DNA of 26,046 nucleotides from Alphaproteobacteria bacterium (GTDB lineage: Bacteria; Pseudomonadota; Alphaproteobacteria; Rhizobiales; Aestuariivirgaceae): assembly GCA_020441605.1 (NCBI GenBank), contig JAGRLX010000065.1, positions 1-26,046 on the forward strand, read 5' to 3'. The notes beneath the pieces were generated by a model that saw nothing but the letters and a program-made list of their open reading frames with translations, did no database searches and was not told the origin of the DNA. This document shows positions 15,158-21,434 of the stretch, piece after piece. The stretch's first letter is position 1; every line of letters starts with the position of its first letter. The translations under genes and the position numbers were made by a program.

Positions 15158-16666
15158 TCAGCCTCCCACCGTCTCGCGATCCAGGATGTCGATCGTCTCG
15201 TCGTAGAGGCGCCGGGCCTCCGTGCGGCTGTCGCCGACGCAAACGGCGCCGAGCTTACCGAATTCGGACAATGCGCCGATCAGATGGAACACGACACCCT
15301 GCTGCGTGGCATTGTGAAAATGGATACCATGCTGCACCGCAATGTCGATCAGGTCCTGTGGGGTGAGGCCGCGGTATCGCTCCGATTCGATGTTGTCGGA
15401 CGCATAGTAGAAGCGCGGCCGGTTGCCCGGCGCCAGGAACAGCCCGGTCCGGGGATCATAACTGCCATCGGTCAGGTATTGCAGCATGATGAAAGGGTGG
15501 GTCGTACCACCCTTTCTCAGGTTGACTTCGATGGCGTAGTGGCGCCAGCCATCGTCTTGCCGCGTCGAGATGAAGTCAATGCCGAAGCGGCCGAGTACGC
15601 CCCGGTCGCGCAGTACCTTCGCTGCCTTCAAGCCCTCGGACTGGATATCGAGCCGGTAGTCGCCGTCTGCTGGGAACTGGCACCCGAGGAACACTTGCGC
15701 GCCTTCCCCGCCCAAAACCTGATCGTGGGTCGAGATCGCTTCGATATCTCCGAGCGGATTGACGCGGAACTGAGCCGATGGCGAGCGCTTCGCCTCGCCT
15801 TCCACGAAAGCCTCGACAATGGCGCCCATGTCGTCGATTTTCGCGGCGAAGGCATCCCAGGCCATGCCCTGCGCCGCGAAGCGAAGCCGTGGCAACCGCG
15901 CGCGCACCCAGTCCGCGAGGGCCGCGCCCGACGGAGCGCCCTCATAGGACATCACCGCATTGCCCTCACCTGAAAAACCTTCATTGAGTTTCACCACGGC
16001 GCGGCGCATTTCCGGGTTGCGGTCCTTCAGTGCGGCCAGCGCCGTCGCCACATCCTTCACGTCACGCAGGTTCTCGAACCCATCGGGCATGCGCAGGCCC
16101 GCCTCGCGGAAGATTGTCCGGCTGCCGCTCTTGGAGCCAAGCGGCAGGAGATCGGGATCACAGCCATAGATTGGGATTCCGAGCCGGACTGCCAGTGTTC
16201 GCTCCAGCGCCGAAACATTGAAGCAGGTCATGTGAGCCCGCGAGCGGTCGCCGAGGGCTTCGGCGATACGCGCCAGAAGCCGTGGCCGTTCCAGGATCTT
16301 CTGCGTCAGGGGCGCCGGAGATCCATCATGGCACGACAGCAGGGTGAGGCGGTTGCGCGCGTGATGTGTCGGCACGCCCGGCAGCAGATGAAGGAAATAG
16401 TCGATGATGGTGTCCGACACATGCTGGCTGGTGACATAAATGACCCGCGTCGCGGGATAACGCAGCAATAGCAGCAGACAGAACATGCGCTCTTCATAGT
16501 GGTGGGCGCCACTGACCTTGGCGAGAACCTCGGCATCCATGCTGAGACTGGGGATGATGAGGACAGTGCGTGGCTCCATACGGTTCGGGAAGACGCTCCG
16601 GAAGAGGTCCGGCAGTCGAGTCTGCAGATCGCGGAAGGCAGCGCGTTCGCACTCAATCTCGCTCAC
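15158..16666 (-). CDS. PGM1-type ATP-grasp peptide ligase
   Basis: The 502-aa protein has three parts: an N-terminal pre-ATP-grasp region (about 20-165), with V-L-I-I-P-S-L-S and Y-E-E-R-M near the start; an ATP-grasp core (about 180-400); and a C-terminal segment (about 420-495) like the PGM1 C-terminal domain. Core motifs are V-V-K-L-N-E-G-F-S-G-E-G-N (224-236), S-A-Q-F-R-V-N-P near 297 and E-V-N-L-R-K-G-G-T-T-H-P (380-391), a metal/ATP-binding block. PGM1 of the pheganomycin pathway joins amino-acid-like N-terminal groups to peptides via an acyl phosphate. A longer frame starts at ATG 16705, but GTG 16666 is preceded by GGAGG at nine bases and gives M-S-E-I-E at the start, so I choose it. 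The substrates are unknown. Confidence 0.85.
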   Translation of the reverse strand: MSEIECERAAFRDLQTRLPDLFRSVFPNRMEPRTVLIIPSLSMDAEVLAKVSGAHHYEERMFCLLLLLRYPATRVIYVTSQHVSDTIIDYFLHLLPGVPTHHARNRLTLLSCHDGSPAPLTQKILERPRLLARIAEALGDRSRAHMTCFNVSALERTLAVRLGIPIYGCDPDLLPLGSKSGSRTIFREAGLRMPDGFENLRDVKDVATALAALKDRNPEMRRAVVKLNEGFSGEGNAVMSYEGAPSGAALADWVRARLPRLRFAAQGMAWDAFAAKIDDMGAIVEAFVEGEAKRSPSAQFRVNPLGDIEAISTHDQVLGGEGAQVFLGCQFPADGDYRLDIQSEGLKAAKVLRDRGVLGRFGIDFISTRQDDGWRHYAIEVNLRKGGTTHPFIMLQYLTDGSYDPRTGLFLAPGNRPRFYYASDNIESERYRGLTPQDLIDIAVQHGIHFHNATQQGVVFHLIGALSEFGKLGAVCVGDSRTEARRLYDETIDILDRETVGG

Positions 16667-16715
16667 ATCCCCACTCCTCCCGACTCCATCACTTACACCC
16701 CGCATTGAGCAACGC

Positions 16716-16766
16716 GGAACCGGCTTTGGTCAAGACTTTCGCCGGGTGGGAGCCGTAGCCGGTTCC
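16716..16766. repeat. Perfect 10-bp inverted repeat between divergent genes
   Basis: GGAACCGGCT (16716-16725) and AGCCGGTTCC (16757-16766) are perfect inverted copies with 31 bp between them (41 bp centre to centre, close to four helical turns). They lie in the gap between the ligase operon and the secreted-protein gene, nearer the ligase start. They could be two sites for a dimeric regulator or one long hairpin. The rest of this gap (16767-16908) shows no clear promoter. Confidence 0.55.
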
Positions 16767-16908
16767 TGCGTCACCCCATTGCGCGAGGATCGGGATTCGG
16801 ACATCATTGCCCCAAGGGGGCGTATCCAGCATCGTTCGGCGCGAACACGCCTCGCTCAGCGTCCGTTCAGATGCAAGGCTGCCATGTAGCGAAAAGGATT
16901 GAACACCG

Positions 16909-17913
16909 ATGATCAGAACACTCGCGGCCTCGGCTGCCGTTCTCGCACTTCTCCCTGCAACGGCCTATGCGGCGGAGACCGTGAACTTCACCATGCAGGC
17001 CTCCATGCCGTCGCTGCGCGATGCGGCGCTCAAGGACACTTTCACCGTTGGCCTGGCTGACAAGCAGGTCGAGACGACACTCAAGATCACCTGCCAGGCA
17101 GCCCAGGGCGGCATCATCTCGGGTCAGAACGAATCCTGCGCCGTGACCGGCAACGGTGCCTTGATCAATCCGAATAATGGCCAGAAGCTTCAACGTACCC
17201 AATATGCCGGTGGCTGGGTGGTCAAGTCGGATGGCTTCACCGACGGGGCGACCATGGCGGTGAACTATCTCGCCGTCGGCAAGGTTCCAGCGACCAACGG
17301 CCGCTTCGCCGGTACGCTGATGCTGAAGCCTGAAAACCCCAGCACTGCCGCAAGCCTCCTGCGCGACACCATCCTCAAGAAGATCAAGGTTTCGGAATCG
17401 GGCCTCATCGACGAACGGGTCGACACTGTCCAGTTCAACAATTTCACCGTGCCGTCAGCAGGTCTTCCTTCCGACAAGGGCTGCGTCTGGAACGGCGACA
17501 TGGTCTATTCCTACCAGACCGAGTCCTGGTTCATCGAGATCACTGCCAAGTGTGGCGGCAAGGAATACCCCTTGAAAGGCAACATGCCTTTCACGTCGAC
17601 TCCCAATGTCGGCAATCAGAATCAGTATGACCTGACCCTGACCCTCCCGTCCGACGACGCCGGCAGCGATGATGCGCTTTTTGCCCAGCCGGCAGGGGAT
17701 GCCGATCTGTTCGCCGCCGCCGACGGCATCAGCGGCCAGATCATCATGAAGGAAAGCAGCTATGTCGACGTCGAGGTCGATGGCCAGGTCGACAAGCTCG
17801 CCACCGAGATCGATGCGTCAGGCTCCTTGACCGGCCAGAACGTGCCGATCGAAGCCGTACGATCCCTCGGCACCATCATCGGCATCCTGTCGCGCACGTT
17901 CTTCGGCGCCTGA
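16909..17913 (+). CDS. Secreted protein of unknown function (334 aa)
   Basis: The protein starts with a clear Sec signal peptide: a basic M-I-R, a hydrophobic core of Ala and Leu, then A-T-A-Y-A before A-E, with cleavage predicted after residue 21. The mature part is polar and beta-rich in appearance. It has four cysteines (in I-T-C-Q, E-S-C-A, K-G-C-V and A-K-C-G) that could form two disulfides, and an acidic low-complexity stretch near residues 248-275. No membrane anchor or lipobox is present, so it is probably periplasmic or released. I recognise no family. AAAGGA about ten bases before ATG 16909 supports the start. It diverges from the PGM1-like ligase operon and converges on the YidB-like gene. 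Confidence 0.8.
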   Translation: MIRTLAASAAVLALLPATAYAAETVNFTMQASMPSLRDAALKDTFTVGLADKQVETTLKITCQAAQGGIISGQNESCAVTGNGALINPNNGQKLQRTQYAGGWVVKSDGFTDGATMAVNYLAVGKVPATNGRFAGTLMLKPENPSTAASLLRDTILKKIKVSESGLIDERVDTVQFNNFTVPSAGLPSDKGCVWNGDMVYSYQTESWFIEITAKCGGKEYPLKGNMPFTSTPNVGNQNQYDLTLTLPSDDAGSDDALFAQPAGDADLFAAADGISGQIIMKESSYVDVEVDGQVDKLATEIDASGSLTGQNVPIEAVRSLGTIIGILSRTFFGA

Positions 17914-17939
17914 GCCGGGTTCACCGGAGCGCCCATTGT

Positions 17940-17960
17940 CCCGGGTCGGTGCGATCCGGG
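17940..17960. terminator. Strong hairpin between convergent genes, candidate bidirectional terminator
   Basis: CCCGGGTCG (17940-17948) pairs with CGATCCGGG (17952-17960) around a three-base loop, nine pairs with one G-U. It lies between the convergent secreted-protein and YidB-like genes. Neither side has a T-run, so termination strength is uncertain. Confidence 0.5.
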
Positions 17961-17997
17961 GCGATGTCTGCGTGGAAAGACTCGGGCCAGTTCGAAA

Positions 17998-18426
17998 TCA
18001 GGCAGGGATCTGGCCAGCCGGCGTCAACTTGTCCACCGCTTCCGGCAACACCCTGGCAAGGCGGGCAAGCAGTTCGCCCCGGTCGAGCCCCGTTTGCTGA
18101 ACCAACCCGTCAATGAGATCGGCACCTAGCGCCGATTCCATCTGTTGCTCGGTGATGGGGGCATTGGGGCCGGTTCCAACCCAGGACTCTGCCGTGTCGC
18201 CCTGGCCCGCCCCCTTGAACTGGTCGACCAGCTGGCCCAGTCCGCCGGTAATGGTGGTGGCGACAGGCCCGTCGCCCAATACGTTCTTGACGCTTTCCAG
18301 CGCCTTGCCAGCCGGATCTTGTACTTCGAGGCTCTTCACGAAATCAGCGATCTTGTCGCGATGCTGGTAGCCAGCGATGGCGACAAGTCCAAGCAAGGCA
18401 AGTAGCGAAGGCATGCGTCTGGTCAT
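17998..18426 (-). CDS. YidB-like DUF937 protein
   Basis: The 142-aa protein has an N-terminal hydrophobic helix (about residues 6-19, after M-T-R-R), which could anchor it to the inner membrane. The YidB/DUF937 domain follows, with G-G-L-G-Q-L-V-D-Q-F near 61, G-D-T-A-E-S-W-V-G-T-G-P-N near 76, I-T-E-Q-Q-M near 91 and G-A-D-L-I-D-G-L near 99. Family function is not established. AGGAGAAA before ATG 18426 fixes the start; the frame extends 20 codons further without support. A strong hairpin lies in its leader region. It diverges from the GlsB/YeaQ gene, another small envelope-associated family. Confidence 0.85.
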   Translation of the reverse strand: MTRRMPSLLALLGLVAIAGYQHRDKIADFVKSLEVQDPAGKALESVKNVLGDGPVATTITGGLGQLVDQFKGAGQGDTAESWVGTGPNAPITEQQMESALGADLIDGLVQQTGLDRGELLARLARVLPEAVDKLTPAGQIPA

Positions 18427-18447
18427 GAGTTTCTCCTGATATAACCC

Positions 18448-18477
18448 GGGCAGCAGATATCTTGGCATCTGCCGCCC
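18448..18477. promoter_or_regulatory. Inverted repeat in the leader of the YidB-like gene
   Basis: GGGCAGCAGAT (18448-18458) and ATCTGCCGCCC (18467-18477) pair at ten of eleven positions around an eight-base loop. It lies 22 bp upstream of the YidB-like ATG, in the 140-bp divergent gap. It may be a leader hairpin or an operator acting on both genes. Confidence 0.45.
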
Positions 18478-18566
18478 CGATTGCAAGAGAGCCGCGTTGA
18501 TCCCTTTTCGTCTCGGTTGTAAGAGATCATGCGACAGACGTCTGCTCTACCACAGCGGGGACAACC

Positions 18567-18827
18567 ATGGGAATCATCTGGACCATCATCATCGGCTTCA
18601 TCGTCGGTGTCATCGCCAAGTTCCTGATGCCAGGCAAGAATGAGCCTTCGGGCTTCATCCTGACCACCATACTTGGCATTGTCGGCGCTTTCGTGGCCTC
18701 TTTCCTCGGCCAGGCGATCGGCTTCTACCGTCCGGGAGAGGGTGCTGGCTTCATCGGCGCCATTGTCGGCGCGATCATCGTGCTCTGGATTTGGGGCATG
18801 GTGGTGAAGAAAAGGCAGGCAGGGTGA
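18567..18827 (+). CDS. GlsB/YeaQ/YmgE family small membrane protein (transglycosylase-associated type)
   Basis: This 86-aa protein has three hydrophobic segments with glycine zipper-like spacing: I-I-I-G-F-I-V-G-V-I-A-K at the start, T-I-L-G-I-V-G-A-F-V in the middle, and F-I-G-A-I-V-G-A-I-I-V-L-W at the end. The length and the M-P-G between helices one and two fit the GlsB/YeaQ/YmgE family ('transglycosylase-associated protein'). Members are often stress-induced, but no catalytic activity is proven. GGGGAC before ATG 18567 is an acceptable ribosome site. The gene ends 15 bp before the convergent flavin oxidoreductase. Confidence 0.9.
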   Translation: MGIIWTIIIGFIVGVIAKFLMPGKNEPSGFILTTILGIVGAFVASFLGQAIGFYRPGEGAGFIGAIVGAIIVLWIWGMVVKKRQAG

Positions 18828-18842
18828 GCACGCGCCCACTGC

Positions 18843-19922
18843 TCAGTCCCGCAGCCGGTCACGGACCTCGCTCGCCAGAAGTTCGAGGGAGCGCCGCCAG
18901 AGTGCAGGTTCATCCCAGTCATGGGCGGCGACCAGCAAGGTGCCGAAGTTCCCAATGGTGGCGCGGAGGGCTTTCAGTTTTTCCGCCACTGTCGACGGGC
19001 TTCCGGCGATCACCATGGTATTCAGCAGGTAGTGGTCGGTAAGATCGGAATCGGGCATGGCCGGATCCGCCTTGAAGTTCCGCGCCTGGCCTGCGGCGCA
19101 GAGCTGGTCGCACAGATAGCGGTAATAGAATTGCAGGCCCGACCGCTTGCGGGCGAGATAATCCATGGCTTCGCCATCGGTCGGGGTCACCAGTACCGAA
19201 CGGGCCACACGCCAGTTGGACGGATCGGCTGCCAGTCCTCTGCTGGCGCAACCTTTCGCATACATGTCCCAGTGGCTGGCGATGACTTCGGCCGGCACGA
19301 AATTGGCGGAGATCGGACTCCAGCCCTTCTCGCCCGCCAGTTGGGCGAGCCCGGTGCGGTAACCAAGCACCGACACGGCAATTGGTGGATGGGGCTGTTG
19401 CAGAGGTTTGAGCATCGGCCCAATGCCGAGCTCGACCTGAAGGGATTTCTCGACCGAGAAGCGCCAGAACCGGCCCTCGAACCTCCATGGCGGCTCGCCG
19501 GCCCATATCGCCTGCATCATTTCAACCGACTCGATCATCCGCTCGCCCCGGTCGGCGAGGCCTAGAACCCCATAGAGTTCCTGGTCCGAAGCAAGACCGC
19601 CTGGACCGATGCCGAGCAGCAACCGGCCGCCGCTCAGATGGTCGAACAGTGCGCACTGACCGGCCAGGGTGGCAGGGTGGTGATGCGGCAGGGCCAGCAC
19701 ACCCGGTCCCAGCCGGATGCGCCGGGCCTCGTCGAGGAGGGAGGCCAGAAAGATCAGCGGTGACGTGATGGGTTCGGTCGAGGCCGTCAGGTGCTCGCCG
19801 ACCCAGGCTTCATCGAACCCGAGCCGGTCGGCCAGGATGATGGCTTCCCGGTCCTCGGCCAGCGTGTCGCCAAGGTTCCGGCCGAGCCCATGCAGGGGCA
19901 TCATGAACAATCCTAGGCGCAT
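18843..19922 (-). CDS. LLM-class (luciferase-like) flavin-dependent oxidoreductase
   Basis: The 359-aa protein has the bacterial-luciferase TIM barrel layout. It opens M-R-L-G-L-F-M-M-P, then A-D-R-L-G-F-D-E-A-W-V-G-E-H (about 31-44), the S-P-L-I-F-L strand, L-G-P-G-V-L-A-L-P-H-H-H-P near 72 and S-G-G-R-L-L-L-G-I-G-P-G near 97-108. Such enzymes use FMNH2 and O2, or F420, to oxidise aldehydes, ketones, sulfonates or aromatic compounds. The substrate is not readable. ATG 19922 has GAGGTGG just upstream and is preferred over a GTG six bases earlier. No flavin reductase gene is nearby, so reduced flavin would come from elsewhere in the cell. Confidence 0.9.
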   Translation of the reverse strand: MRLGLFMMPLHGLGRNLGDTLAEDREAIILADRLGFDEAWVGEHLTASTEPITSPLIFLASLLDEARRIRLGPGVLALPHHHPATLAGQCALFDHLSGGRLLLGIGPGGLASDQELYGVLGLADRGERMIESVEMMQAIWAGEPPWRFEGRFWRFSVEKSLQVELGIGPMLKPLQQPHPPIAVSVLGYRTGLAQLAGEKGWSPISANFVPAEVIASHWDMYAKGCASRGLAADPSNWRVARSVLVTPTDGEAMDYLARKRSGLQFYYRYLCDQLCAAGQARNFKADPAMPDSDLTDHYLLNTMVIAGSPSTVAEKLKALRATIGNFGTLLVAAHDWDEPALWRRSLELLASEVRDRLRD

Positions 19923-20015
19923 GCCCACCTCGATTTTTCAGCAGTCAGCCGACCACGGACCGCAAGCTTTGTAAAGTCTCTCGTCGGCACACTTCGGAGT
20001 GATCAGCCACAATGT

Positions 20016-20057
20016 CGCTTTCGAGCTATCCGCCGCTTTCGGAAGAGTGCATATAAC
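20016..20057 (+). promoter_or_regulatory. Direct repeats and -10-like element before the corrinoid operon
   Basis: CGCTTTCG occurs at 20016-20023 and 20034-20041. A TATAAC (20052-20057) lies eight bases before the ATG of the first gene, which has no Shine-Dalgarno sequence. This would place transcription start about at the ATG, giving a leaderless or nearly leaderless message. No clear -35 is seen; the repeats occupy its place and could bind an activator. Confidence 0.35.
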
Positions 20058-20065
20058 CCGCCAAC

Positions 20066-20365
20066 ATGGCCAATCTGATTGTCACCTATTGGCGCGACAT
20101 CCCCTCTGCCGTTTCGGTCAAGGCCGGGCGCAAGGAGGAAAAGCGCATGTTGAGCGACCGCTTCCAGGAAGCGATCGACATGGCCGCCATGCGTGGCGGG
20201 GCCTCGGACACCGATAGCTATCTGGCCGACTGGCGCCGGGCCGAGCCGGTGCCGGTGGGCGACGATCTCGCCGTCGAGGTAGAGAAGGCCAAGGCCGGCC
20301 TGGAAACCGAATTCACCCCCGACAAACTCAAGACCCTGATTGCCAATGGAGGCAAAGCCCTATGA
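20066..20365 (+). CDS. Virulence_fact family protein linked to corrinoid methyltransfer genes
   Basis: The 99-aa protein has the short 'virulence factor' family pattern: I-V-T-Y-W-R-D-I-P near the N-terminus, then K-A-G-R-K-E-E-K, L-S-D-R-F-Q-E-A-I-D near 29-38 and a Y-L-A-D-W-R segment near 52-57. The family name is historical; related genes sit beside methyltetrahydrofolate and corrinoid methyltransferases, so a helper role in methyl transfer is more likely. This is inference from gene neighbourhood. No signal peptide is present. Its stop overlaps the next gene's start as ATGA, so it is coupled to the methyltransferase. No ribosome site is visible before ATG 20066. Confidence 0.85.
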   Translation: MANLIVTYWRDIPSAVSVKAGRKEEKRMLSDRFQEAIDMAAMRGGASDTDSYLADWRRAEPVPVGDDLAVEVEKAKAGLETEFTPDKLKTLIANGGKAL

Positions 20366-21321
20366 CCCATACCCTCGTTGCCTCCGCGTCCCGCGAGCAC
20401 ATCATCGGCTTCGACCGGCCATTCACGGTTATCGGTGAACGCATCAATCCGACCGGCCGCAAGAAGCTCGCCGCCGAGATGCAGGCAGGCAATTTTGATA
20501 CGGTCATCAAGGATGCGCTGGCCCAGATGGAAGCCGGCGCCCATATTCTCGACGTCAACGCCGGCGTCACCGCCGTCAATCCGAACGAGTCCGAGCCGCC
20601 GCTGATGAAGCAGACGCTGGAAGTGGTCATGTCGGTCTGCGATCTGCCGCTCTGCATCGATTCTTCCGTCACCTCGGCCCTCAAGATGGGCCTCGAGACC
20701 GCGACTGGTCGCCCTTTGGTCAATTCCGTGACCGGCGAGGAGGAGAAACTCGAGGCAATCCTGCCGCTGGTGGCCAAGTACAATGTGCCGGTGGTGGCGA
20801 TCTCCAACGACGAGACCGGCATTTCGGAAGATCCGGACGTCCGTTTCGAGGTGGCCAGGAAGATCGTCCAGCGGGCCGCCGACCACGGCATCAAGCCGCA
20901 TGACATCGTGGTCGATCCCCTGGTCATGCCGATCGGCGCGATGGGCACCGCCGGTCAGCAGGTGTTCCGCCTTGTCCGCCGCCTGCGCGAGGAGCTGAAG
21001 GTCAACACCACCTGTGGCGCTTCCAACATTTCCTTCGGCATGCCCAACCGCCGCGCCCTCACCGGCTACTTCCTCGCCATGGCGGCTAGCCACGGCATGA
21101 CTTCGGCCATCATGAATCCGATGCACGATGAGGACATGCACGCCATTTATGGCGCCAATGTGCTGAACGGCACCGACGCCCACTGCAAATTCTGGAACAA
21201 CAAGTTCCGCGACATGGCGCCGGCCCCGTCTGCGGCCAACCGTCCAGCCGGCGAAGCGGCACCCTCGGCCGACGAGATTGCCGCCCGGCGCGCGGCGCGT
21301 GAGGCCCGCAGGCGTCGCTGA
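20362..21321 (+). CDS. Methyltetrahydrofolate:corrinoid methyltransferase (pterin-binding domain)
   Basis: The 319-aa protein is a stand-alone pterin-binding barrel of the dihydropteroate synthase/MetH type. Motifs are I-G-E-R-I-N-P-T-G-R-K (about 24-34), I-L-D-V-N-A-G-V (62-69), L-P-L-C-I-D-S-S (about 94-101), A-I-S-N-D-E-T-G (about 146) and V-V-D-P-L-V-M-P-I-G (about 187-196). It moves a methyl group between methyltetrahydrofolate and Co(I)-corrinoid on a separate protein. It has no cobalamin or homocysteine domain, so partners are needed: either a split methionine synthase or a demethylation pathway. GGAGG eight bases before the ATG fixes the start. The C-terminus is an unusual basic tail (R-E-A-R-R-R-R), echoed in the next protein. 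Confidence 0.9.
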   Translation: MTHTLVASASREHIIGFDRPFTVIGERINPTGRKKLAAEMQAGNFDTVIKDALAQMEAGAHILDVNAGVTAVNPNESEPPLMKQTLEVVMSVCDLPLCIDSSVTSALKMGLETATGRPLVNSVTGEEEKLEAILPLVAKYNVPVVAISNDETGISEDPDVRFEVARKIVQRAADHGIKPHDIVVDPLVMPIGAMGTAGQQVFRLVRRLREELKVNTTCGASNISFGMPNRRALTGYFLAMAASHGMTSAIMNPMHDEDMHAIYGANVLNGTDAHCKFWNNKFRDMAPAPSAANRPAGEAAPSADEIAARRAAREARRRR

Positions 21322-21394
21322 GACATCTGGCCCTCGCCGTCGGCAGATTGCAGCGAAGGCCGCTGAAGGCCGGATGTGGGGCCGCCCCGCTGTG

Positions 21395-21421
21395 CCCTCT
21401 CAGGCCTTGGTGTACAGAGGG
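21395..21421 (+). promoter_or_regulatory. Hairpin next to the ribosome binding site of the RACo-like gene
   Basis: CCCTCT (21395-21400) pairs with AGAGGG (21416-21421), ending two bases before AAGGAGG (21424-21430). It lies in the 113-bp spacer within the operon. It could influence translation or protect a processed end. I see no cobalamin riboswitch motif here. Confidence 0.35.
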
Positions 21422-21434
21422 CTAAGGAGGAACC

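Noticed and set aside
20218..21183. A 321-codon minus-strand frame opposite the methyltransferase gene.
   Set aside because: It is a shadow of the pterin-binding protein gene, with His/Arg/Asp-rich sequence and no domain.
21322..21434. Possible cobalamin or SAM riboswitch before the RACo-like gene.
   Set aside because: I looked for a B12-box-like motif and the expected multi-stem fold and found only one small hairpin by the ribosome site.
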